From Candidatus Borrarchaeota archaeon (lineage in GTDB: Archaea > Asgardarchaeota > Sifarchaeia > Borrarchaeales > Borrarchaeaceae), in the NCBI GenBank assembly GCA_016840645.1, contig JAEORY010000126.1:1-9209 (forward strand): a stretch of 9,209 bases of DNA, read 5' to 3'. Positions within the stretch are counted from its first letter, which is position 1, and the number at the start of each line of letters is the position of its first letter. The translations under genes were made by a program, and so were the position numbers. The notes beneath the pieces were generated by a model. The model made no database searches. It was not told the DNA's origin and saw nothing but the letters and a program-made list of their open reading frames with translations. Positions 1-4,443 of this stretch are shown in pieces.

Positions 1-2
1 AA

Positions 3-656
3 ACTGAAACTACTGAACTCATAAACGGGGACGGTATGGAAGGCATTACTGAAGAATCGGAACTGGGAGAAACTCCTGAGGAGCAAGAACCTGAAGAAAC
101 CCCTACTGAATCTGAGGAAGAGGAAGCTGATGAAGAGGAAGAGGAGTCTACAGAAGAAGAGGAAGAAGAAGACAGTGTTGAAGGTGAAGGTCAAGCCATC
201 CTTGATGAAATACATGGTGCTAGCGATGAACAGCTACCTGTAGCAAATGAGGCGCCCGATGATGAGAAGACCAAGAAGGTGACTCCGGAAGAAATAGCGG
301 AGGCCCAACCAGCCGAAGAGCCTGTTGTGGATGCTGAAACTGATATCACGGAGGAAGAGGAAACAACACCAGATGAACCCGGAACACCAGATGAACCTGG
401 AGAAACGGCATCCTTGGCAGACATGAAATTTGACACCACCCAGGAATTGCACCAAGAGTTGGAGAAGCATATCACCAAGAATGAGAAAGGTGAATATACC
501 TTCAAAGAGGTTGAGGAAGAAGCCATGCTGGCTATTATGATACATCATACCCCAGCAGAATGGGTGAACAATGATGGATCATTGCATCGCTACCTGAACG
601 GTGTTCTCAGCAAGTTCATCAAAAAGCAAAAAATGAACGCCAAACAATCGGCGTAA
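3..656 (+). CDS. Glu-rich acidic protein, 5'-truncated by the window edge
   Basis: The reading frame is open back to base 3 (…TTELINGDG before the first Met at base 36), so the true start probably lies outside the window; Met36 would give 206 residues. Counting from Met36, residues 1-52 are dominated by Glu/Asp with unbroken Glu runs. Residues about 53-126 are Pro/Glu/Thr-rich and contain a tandem TPDEPG-TPDEPG repeat near 111-122. Residues about 127-195 look like a folded, helical C-terminal domain ending in a Lys-rich tail. Such charge layout fits a disordered acidic arm on a small domain, as in scaffold, DNA-mimic or nucleic-acid-displacing proteins, but I recognise no family. It ends in TAA and is followed by a gene-free leader. 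Existence of the gene is confident; function unknown. Confidence 0.85.
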   Translation, partial: TETTELINGDGMEGITEESELGETPEEQEPEETPTESEEEEADEEEEESTEEEEEEDSVEGEGQAILDEIHGASDEQLPVANEAPDDEKTKKVTPEEIAEAQPAEEPVVDAETDITEEEETTPDEPGTPDEPGETASLADMKFDTTQELHQELEKHITKNEKGEYTFKEVEEEAMLAIMIHHTPAEWVNNDGSLHRYLNGVLSKFIKKQKMNAKQSA

Positions 657-759
657 CGGTAAAGATATCTCCCCCGCCCTAGTCTGTCTAGCTAGTCTGG
701 ATGAGGTTCAAGGATGTTACCGGCCTAGAATCGTTTCAGTCTTTGGAAAGCTGATTTAG

Positions 760-776
760 TAAATATGCCATATTTA
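760..776. promoter_or_regulatory. 8-bp inverted repeat, operator-like
   Basis: TAAATATG-C-CATATTTA is a perfect dyad with one central base. A short A/T-rich palindrome of this size is typical of a homodimer repressor site. There is no repressor gene in the window, so the role is inferred. Confidence 0.35.
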
Positions 777-851
777 TCCCAGAGGCTATCAAAATTTACA
801 AATAATCTGGAGGACCGTCCAACCAGTAACGCCGTACTTTCGGAATAGTAT

Positions 852-873
852 GTCGTTGAAGCACGACAACGAC
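852..873 (+). other. 7-bp RNA hairpin in the leader
   Basis: GTCGTTG (852-858) pairs perfectly with CAACGAC (867-873) around an 8-base loop. An alternative pairing, TGTCGT 851-856 with ACGACA 863-868, competes with it. There is no T-tract, so it is not a classical terminator. Confidence 0.45.
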
Positions 874-896
874 CTTAAGCAGGTATGCCTGTCAAG

Positions 897-908
897 CTAG
901 TATACTAG
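897..908. promoter_or_regulatory. 12-bp perfect palindrome
   Basis: CTAGTATACTAG is self-complementary over all 12 bases and lies 71 bases before the chosen start of the membrane-protein gene. It could be an operator half-site pair. No binding protein can be named. Confidence 0.3.
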
Positions 909-979
909 TGATGCTATTTGTCCAAACGGGCACGCGAAGATTGGGGACAGCTAGGGCTAATTTTAACTACGGAATAACA

Positions 980-1180
980 ATGAAGAAAAAACACCTCATA
1001 CCAATTTTTATATTCCTAGCAATAGGAATAGGCCTTAATGTACTTAGCTTATTGGGTCTCTATACTGCCCTGCCGGAATTAAACAGTTGTTCTTCACTCC
1101 CATTTCTTTGGGGAGTAATGTGGGGATTAATTGCGTTTCTGATTTCTTTGAGAGTATATGATTTCTACGACAATGGCTAA
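980..1180 (+). CDS. Small two-helix membrane protein, holin-like
   Basis: The product is 66 residues starting MKKKHLIP. Two hydrophobic helices are visible, at about residues 4-28 and 43-60, separated by a short polar turn (…LPELNSCSSLP…), with Lys residues before the first and Arg/Asp after the second. That layout and length match class II holins (two helices, both ends cytoplasmic), but many phage membrane proteins look alike, so holin is only a suggestion. I chose ATG 980 because a basic N-terminus leads straight into the helix. In-frame GTG 908 and ATG 911 would add an odd tail that overlaps the palindrome region. The next gene starts eight bases before this stop, implying coupled translation. 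The transglycosylase that a holin would serve is about 7 kb downstream. Confidence 0.75.
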   Translation: MKKKHLIPIFIFLAIGIGLNVLSLLGLYTALPELNSCSSLPFLWGVMWGLIAFLISLRVYDFYDNG

Positions 1181-1328
1181 GTTTAACCCGGGAGAACTCG
1201 ATGAGAGTAAAGACTACCATAGAGAGCGCATAAGGCGTTCTAAACCTTCGAAAAAAGGGAGTAAAAGCAAAATGCATGACAGGAGAAAGAGGGGGCGTCT
1301 TGCTAACCGACGAAAAGGTAACCGTTAA
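1173..1328 (+). CDS. 51-residue strongly basic protein, overlapping start
   Basis: The ATG at 1173 overlaps the last eight bases of the membrane-protein gene (ATGGCTAA), and the frame runs to TAA at 1326. The product starts MAKFNPGELDESKDYH and then becomes almost continuously Lys/Arg with Ser/Gly, ending in RRKGNR. The composition resembles small nucleic-acid-binding or ribosomal-type proteins. The Lys/Arg-rich, low-hydrophobic tail is probably disordered until bound to RNA or DNA. I recognise no family. The overlap with its neighbour and the 14-base gap to the next start support a real cistron in a three-gene operon (980-1765). Binding to nucleic acid is inferred from charge only. Confidence 0.65.
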   Translation: MAKFNPGELDESKDYHRERIRRSKPSKKGSKSKMHDRRKRGRLANRRKGNR

Positions 1329-1342
1329 AACACACCTGTAAA

Positions 1343-1765
1343 ATGCCGAAACTGCAATATCATACAGAATTAATGAGGAGTACTATACGTGCTTCAAAGG
1401 AAATTATCAAATGCAAAGGAATCATCCGCAGGTTAGAATGGTTGAAAAGTGACATAGAAATCATAAGAGGTGATACTGAGCATGTAGAGAAAGCCTCAAA
1501 TGACTTGCGGTTGCGCATACTTGAACTCAAAAGTTATATTTCAAGGCGTATGAGAACGGTCACAGATCCGGTCTTGTTCTTTGAATATGACATAACCCAC
1601 TTCACTCAAGAAGAAATGGATAAAGGATATCTTGTAATTGAATATGTTATGAGCGATGATCCTTGCGTTTTCGCTAGGTTCGCCATAATACTGAAGAACG
1701 GTAAAGTCATTCCATTTATAAACAAGAATCTACCCATTATAGAAAGAGAAGCTGAGCCAGTATAA
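1343..1765 (+). CDS. Hypothetical protein, coiled coil plus small beta domain
   Basis: The product is 140 residues starting MPKLQYHTELMRSTIR. Residues about 5-75 are charged and helical with leucine/isoleucine spacing suggestive of a coiled coil. Residues about 76-133 read as alternating strands (…VLFFEYDITHF…, …YLVIEYVM…, …FARFAIILKNGKVIPFI…) and may form a compact beta domain. No catalytic motif is visible. The start follows the basic 51-residue gene by 14 bases and has no Shine-Dalgarno sequence. It is the last gene before the 1.65-kb structured tract. I do not recognise the family. Confidence 0.85.
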   Translation: MPKLQYHTELMRSTIRASKEIIKCKGIIRRLEWLKSDIEIIRGDTEHVEKASNDLRLRILELKSYISRRMRTVTDPVLFFEYDITHFTQEEMDKGYLVIEYVMSDDPCVFARFAIILKNGKVIPFINKNLPIIEREAEPV

Positions 1766-1801
1766 GCTTATAGGCTTAGCAGTGGCGATTATAAAGTGGT
1801 T

Positions 1802-1883
1802 GCGTCTGTAGCTTAACATCGTAAAGCCCTGGATTAAGAGGCCTTATAACCGGGAGATGTGGGTTCGAAACCCATCAGACGCT
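1802..1883 (+). tRNA. tRNA-like gene with expanded anticodon loop, isotype unclear
   Basis: The acceptor stem is GCGTCTG 1802-1808 with CAGACGC 1876-1882. The D-arm is GCTT/AAGC (1811-1827, 9-base loop). The T-arm is canonical: GTGGG, loop TTCGAAA, CCCAT (1859-1875). The best anticodon stem is CCTGG 1828-1832 with CCGGG 1850-1854, but the loop is then 17 bases instead of 7, with a 4-base variable loop. Read directly, the last seven loop bases (CTTATAA) would present anticodon TAT (Ile), while the first seven (ATTAAGA) would present TAA; neither is secure. No CCA is encoded. A normal tRNA would be about ten bases shorter here. It may be an intron-bearing, degenerate or mimic tRNA. The acceptor/T half is strongly supported; aminoacylation is not. 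Confidence 0.6.
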
Positions 1884-1892
1884 CGATTTCCC

Positions 1893-1968
1893 CCTTAAGT
1901 TAAGTTTAATTAGGGCTCTGTACACCCTATAGGCTCCGCGTAAGCCTCAACAAGACTTAGGTAAGGGA
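1893..1968 (+). ncRNA. Cloverleaf-like RNA with non-canonical arms
   Basis: A closing stem CCCTTA 1893-1898 / TAAGGG 1963-1968 encloses a D-arm-like hairpin AGGG/CCCT (1912-1928, 9-base loop). After two bases comes a 5-bp stem with a 7-base loop (AGGCT 1931-1935, loop CCGCGTA, AGCCT 1943-1947), which is anticodon-arm geometry. A short TTAA/TTAA arm may form in the 5' part. There is no TTC-type T-loop and loop base 2 is C rather than the U33 of true tRNAs. It is therefore tRNA-like in shape only. Confidence 0.35.
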
Positions 1969-2097
1969 TTTGATTTATTTTACTGTAGCCGAGGCTGTCA
2001 GAGGTAGGGCAGATAACCACTGATGGGGCCGTGGCATGCGGTTGTATACAGCTAGTGTGCGGGGAAACCTATACGGGCATCTTTAAAATCAATCGAA

Positions 2098-2119
2098 AGG
2101 TAAGGCATATATGCTACCT
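2098..2119 (+). other. Hairpin built on GCATATATGC
   Basis: AGGTA pairs with TACCT around the palindrome GCATATATGC (2105-2114), with a two-base bulge. A competing long-range pairing exists: ATATATG 2107-2113 with CATATAT 2145-2151. The competing form would enclose a D-arm-like element ACCT-GAGCGGTTGA-GGGT (2116-2133) whose loop matches the canonical tRNA D-loop pattern with GG. The two forms are mutually exclusive. Confidence 0.4.
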
Positions 2120-2560
2120 GAGCGGTTGAGGGTAATTCTGCGGGCATATATTGCAATAAAATAATACTGCATAGCGCACAGTTCACAACGCGTGACACGA
2201 TGGGCATGGTGCTACACTAACCCCTATGTTGATTTGGCTGTAAGGATAGAACAATTTGAATTCAGCATTTCCCTTTCCTTCAACTGACAACCAGTACAAC
2301 GGATTGGTGTACAAAAAGGTTAATATACGGGCGACTTGGGGATGTCTCCCCCACTTTGATGTTTGTGTAGGTACGGTAATTAAAGTCTTTCATAAAAGGA
2401 GCTCTATTGGTACGATTAATTATCAGGTATTTTGGCGATCATTAACTGTCCAAAGGAGAGCGAATAGAAAGTCCCATTATGATTATGAAAGCACTAAAGT
2501 GTCAAAACAACATGACTACGTACTGTCAATCAGTCAGTGACAAAGCGCGTGTACTCGTAG

Positions 2561-2574
2561 GTGTATACATACAC
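2561..2574 (+). other. 6-bp hairpin GTGTAT/ATACAC
   Basis: GTGTAT-AC-ATACAC is a near-perfect palindrome about 40 bases upstream of the second tRNA-like gene. It could be a processing or binding site; no function is visible. Confidence 0.35.
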
Positions 2575-2612
2575 TTAATGGTATTGAACCCGAGGTAAAG
2601 CGCACACTTCTG

Positions 2613-2699
2613 CAGAGTGGTCATGATATAGCACATGTAAATGGGTAATTACTCTAAATCTTGGTACTTTGTCTGTGGGTTCGAATCCCATCACTCTGA
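2613..2699 (+). tRNA. tRNA-like gene with aberrant anticodon region
   Basis: The acceptor stem is CAGAGTG 2613-2619 with CACTCTG 2692-2698, perfectly paired. The T-arm is canonical: GTGGG, loop TTCGAAT, CCCAT (2675-2691). A D-arm CATG/CATG (2622-2637) is possible, but its loop lacks the usual GG. The 37 bases between D-arm and T-arm do not make a normal anticodon arm. The best stem is GGGTA 2643-2647 with TACTT 2665-2669 around a 17-base loop that contains CTCTAAA, the classic loop of a CUA amber-reading anticodon, but without its own stem. The molecule begins with C1-G72 and encodes no CCA. Acceptor and T halves are convincing; decoding ability is doubtful. Confidence 0.55.
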
Positions 2700-2710
2700 A
2701 CAGGGGTGTA

Positions 2711-2745
2711 CTTCATACGAGTAGAAGGCCTGACCGTAACTCAGG
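2711..2745 (+). ncRNA. Tandem D-arm-like and anticodon-arm-like hairpins
   Basis: CTTC/GAAG (2711-2727, 9-base loop) is followed after one base by CCTGA-CCGTAAC-TCAGG (2729-2745), a perfect 5-bp stem with a 7-base loop showing GTA in anticodon position. No matching acceptor or T-arm could be found, and loop base 2 is C. This repeats the hairpin pair seen at 1912-1947 and may be a tRNA fragment or mimic. Confidence 0.35.
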
Positions 2746-2836
2746 TGACTGGGAGATGCCATAGCCTTGCTTTACATGAGCTAATTTTTCCATCTCAACA
2801 TTGGTTTACATGTTGTCTGCTTGAGTGCGGACGGGT

Positions 2837-2937
2837 CTGGGTGACGGTTATTCCCCAGTGGCGTTCACAAGCTGAATGCCTGTCCTTAAATTGTGTTAAT
2901 CTACGTGATATTATTCTGGTTGACAAACGTGTTAACC
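2837..2937 (+). ncRNA. Run of three strong hairpins
   Basis: In order: CTGGG 2837-2841 / CCCAG 2853-2857; an 8-bp stem GGCGTTCA 2860-2867 / TGAATGCC 2873-2880 with a 5-base loop; and a 7-bp stem GGTTGAC 2918-2924 / GTTAACC 2931-2937 with a 6-base loop. The second and third each contain one G-U pair, which favours RNA folding over a DNA site. No known RNA family is recognised. Confidence 0.45.
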
Positions 2938-3057
2938 ACTTGTTTAATCGACTCTCACTGGGCAATGGCGAAGTCGGTTTGTCGGTAGCAGATATTGACA
3001 GAAAATGCCTTAAGCATCACCGAGCTGGCTTGAAATCCCAGAGAAAGTAGTTATATT

Positions 3058-3081
3058 GCTGGTATTGTGGTCAACAACAGC
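3058..3081 (+). other. Two-part hairpin
   Basis: GCTG 3058-3061 / CAGC 3078-3081 extends through a three-base bulge into TTGT 3065-3068 / ACAA 3074-3077 with a GGTCA loop. It is part of the structured tract; function unknown. Confidence 0.35.
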
Positions 3082-3167
3082 TTCGATTATGATTATGCAA
3101 GAGATTTCAAAAGTTGTCAAACTTAGTCGGCTTGGAAGTAACAGCTGGTCATTTGTACAGGCTAGCG

Positions 3168-3183
3168 TATGCATATATGCATA
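3168..3183. repeat. 16-bp perfect palindrome TATGCATATATGCATA
   Basis: The 16 bases are fully self-complementary. Its core GCATATATGC also occurs at 2105-2114. As DNA it could extrude or bind a dimeric protein, and as RNA it would allow loop-free pairing or dimerisation. Confidence 0.5.
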
Positions 3184-3287
3184 AACCTTATGGGCTCATG
3201 CTTTCCTATAGGTGAGCGTACCGTTAAAAGCGAAGAAAGGGATAGGTCCGAGAGTGATGGAGATATCAGTAATTTTAGTGTAACAAA

Positions 3288-3343
3288 CCGTTATGTAAAC
3301 CGTATACGGCCAAAGTAACGGGTCTTACCCCTGAAAAGGTAAG
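3288..3343 (+). terminator. Hairpins at end of the structured tract, possible weak terminator
   Basis: CCGTTA 3288-3293 / TAACGG 3316-3321 encloses the palindrome CCGTATACGG (3300-3309). CTTACC 3324-3329 / GGTAAG 3338-3343 follows immediately and is trailed by TTTCT. The T-run is short, so termination is only possible. It lies about 75 bases before the next gene, a sensible place to end a long RNA. Confidence 0.3.
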
Positions 3344-3400
3344 TTTCTAAAACCTGTAAAAATATTCGATACCACTTGCGTGCTCTTCTCTTCCAACCCG

Positions 3401-3420
3401 ATTTAATATTCAAAAATTAT
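3401..3420 (+). promoter_or_regulatory. Repeated A/T-rich leader element, copy 1
   Basis: This 20-mer, ATTTAATATTCAAAAATTAT, recurs at 5261-5280 with one mismatch. Here its last two bases form the start of the ATG at 3419. It may be a phage promoter or an A/T-rich translation leader. Its distance to the start differs between copies (0 versus 5 bases), which speaks against a simple ribosome site. Confidence 0.5.
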
Positions 3421-3565
3421 GAAATACAAGTATAGAATACATACCCTTATTCCCGATCTAATGGCAGAAGCGAATCGTTTAGATTCAGAGGGATACGATT
3501 TGATTTCCGTACTTTGGGTGCCGTCACACTTCTACGGTGTCTTCAAGAAAAGGAAAAAGAAATGA
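3419..3565 (+). CDS. 48-residue DUF4177-like protein
   Basis: ATG 3419 opens a frame to TGA 3563. The product begins MKYKYRIHTL, has a central LDSEGYDLISVLWVP segment and ends YGVFKKRKKK. This strand, helix, 'eGWeLvsv', strand, 'FKRk' order closely resembles the small DUF4177 family, whose biochemical role is unknown. Tyr replaces the usual Trp after Gly. The in-frame Met at residue 15 would lose the first strand, so 3419 is preferred. The stop overlaps the next gene's ATG (ATGA at 3562-3565), indicating translational coupling. It is the first gene after the 1.65-kb tract and sits directly on the repeated leader element. The family match is by eye. Confidence 0.7.
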   Translation: MKYKYRIHTLIPDLMAEANRLDSEGYDLISVLWVPSHFYGVFKKRKKK

Positions 3566-3954
3566 CACTCAAACCACCAGATATAAAGTACAAGTACATA
3601 AATTCCCGTTATAGGGCTGATATGGGATACTTTATGACAATACTTGAGAGAAGATTAATAGGGAAGAGATTTCTCATATTAAACAAATACTCGAGAACAC
3701 TGAGATATTTCTGGAGGCCATCGCAAAGATTAGTTTCTAGTCATTTGTTGAAGTACATAGAGTACGGTAACAACCGTAGGTTCCTATGTAACATGTGGTA
3801 CGAGATACTATATGAGATAGGTTCCCCACCATTTCTATATGGTTTTCCAGATATTGACAAGATACACCTGTACCCATTGAAAAAAATACGTTTCAGAGGT
3901 AAACTGCATGGGGAGCTGATGAAATTTTTTAGTTTGAATTACAAACCTTTCTAA
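3562..3954 (+). CDS. Basic aromatic hypothetical protein
   Basis: The frame extends upstream to 3514, but ATG 3562 is chosen because it overlaps the preceding stop as ATGA, while the earlier GTG would lie deep in that gene. The product is 130 residues starting MTLKPPDIKYKYINSRYR. It is rich in Arg, Lys, Tyr and Phe, with few acidic residues and no membrane helix. A predicted helical core (residues about 20-85) is followed by a Pro/Gly-containing aromatic segment and a KKIRFRGKLHGELMKFF tail. High basic and aromatic content suggests contact with nucleic acid or a large complex. No motif allows a named function. Confidence 0.8.
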   Translation: MTLKPPDIKYKYINSRYRADMGYFMTILERRLIGKRFLILNKYSRTLRYFWRPSQRLVSSHLLKYIEYGNNRRFLCNMWYEILYEIGSPPFLYGFPDIDKIHLYPLKKIRFRGKLHGELMKFFSLNYKPF

Positions 3955-3972
3955 TATTAAATTTAAGTCAAA

Positions 3973-4443
3973 ATGAGTACAAAAAAGAAAACAAAAACAG
4001 GGACTGATCTAAGTATTAAAGATCAGGTATTTGCGATCGAATCCGATTCCATGATTGAACACATGAAAGTGGACGATAGCGTGAACCTTCGACATGTCAA
4101 ATATTATTCCATTAGCGAAGAAACAGTGAAAGAGCTGGCTCTGAGCGAGAATGAGGACGAGGTCATCATCAATGGTAAATTGCATGTCCCTATAAGGGGT
4201 AAAATGAAACCGAAAGTATCCGACATCCTGACTGACGAGAAGGAAGCTGTCGCCCTGGTTCTCCTCGAATTGGAGAAAGAGAGGAAATACGCCCTGGAAC
4301 TGTCTGACCTTGTTGAACAGATAATTGGTGGTTTGAAAAATAACATCAAAGTTCACCAAGAGAGAGCTAAGAAATTGGGAATTGTCGTCCAAGTAGATGA
4401 TGACAAGAATGAAGTTATCATTCAGGAAGACGAACCGGAATGA
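3973..4443 (+). CDS. Hypothetical protein with central coiled coil
   Basis: The product is 156 residues starting MSTKKKTKTGTDLSIK. After a Lys-rich tail, residues about 20-85 contain mixed strands (…EVIINGKLHVPIRGKM…). Residues about 88-136 form a long charged helix, probably coiled coil (…EAVALVLLELEKERKYALEL…). The C-terminus returns to a strand pair and an acidic tail (…VIIQEDEPE). There is no signal peptide or catalytic motif. The start follows an A/T-rich leader (TAATATTAAATTTAAGTCAAA), partly similar to the repeated element. Its TGA overlaps the next gene's ATG (4440-4443), so it is probably co-translated with the exported membrane protein. Family not recognised. Confidence 0.85.
   Translation: MSTKKKTKTGTDLSIKDQVFAIESDSMIEHMKVDDSVNLRHVKYYSISEETVKELALSENEDEVIINGKLHVPIRGKMKPKVSDILTDEKEAVALVLLELEKERKYALELSDLVEQIIGGLKNNIKVHQERAKKLGIVVQVDDDKNEVIIQEDEPE

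Larger units (their letters stand above)
657..979 (+). other. Gene-free leader with clustered inverted repeats
   Basis: This 323-base gap has no convincing gene. It holds an 8-bp inverted repeat with a single central base (760-776), a 7-bp hairpin (852-873), a small CAGG/CCTG hairpin (880-891), a 12-bp palindrome CTAGTATACTAG (897-908) and a further stem of TGTCC 919-923 with GGACA 945-949. The octamer CTAGTCTG occurs twice (679-686 and 692-699). The crowding of dyads just before the small membrane-protein gene suggests an operator/promoter region or a structured 5' leader. Which one cannot be told from sequence alone. A 27-codon ORF at 765-848 ends in TAG and is not called. Confidence 0.6.
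1766..3418 (+). other. 1.65-kb gene-free tract of structured RNA
   Basis: No credible protein gene is present. Over the first 500 bases all three forward frames are broken often, even if TAG is read as sense. The only longer frames (2256-2540 and 2706-3050) begin at non-ATG codons, lack ribosome sites and have compositions unlike the neighbours. The tract instead carries two tRNA-like cloverleafs, a third cloverleaf-like fold and many local hairpins, listed separately. Plausible readings are a cluster of diverged phage tRNAs, a set of tRNA-mimicking RNAs, or one long structured phage RNA. Confidence 0.7.

Noticed and set aside
765..848. 27-codon ORF starting MPYLSQRLSK
   Set aside because: It is very short, ends in TAG, lacks a ribosome site, and its ATG lies inside the 760-776 inverted repeat.
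2020..2068. CTGATG … GAAAC resembling a hammerhead ribozyme core
   Set aside because: The conserved CUGANGA is broken (G for the last A) and no stem II can be closed between the two elements.
2256..2540. 94-codon forward frame
   Set aside because: It begins at TTG with no ribosome site, its composition is unlike the neighbouring Lys/Glu-rich proteins, and it lies in hairpin-rich sequence. Open by chance is more likely.
2711..2795. Class II tRNA-Tyr (GTA) gene
   Set aside because: D-arm and anticodon-arm shapes fit, but loop base 33 is C and no T-arm or 3' acceptor strand pairs with the 5' end.
3029..3047. T-arm of another tRNA (CTGGC-TTGAAAT-CCCAG)
   Set aside because: The closing pair is C-C, the loop is not TTCRA, and no acceptor partner for AGAAAGT lies upstream.
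2706..3050. 114-codon forward frame starting at GTG
   Set aside because: It would begin just after the tRNA-like gene, is rich in Cys/Trp/His without domain pattern, ends in TAG unlike every complete gene called here, and runs across strong RNA stems.
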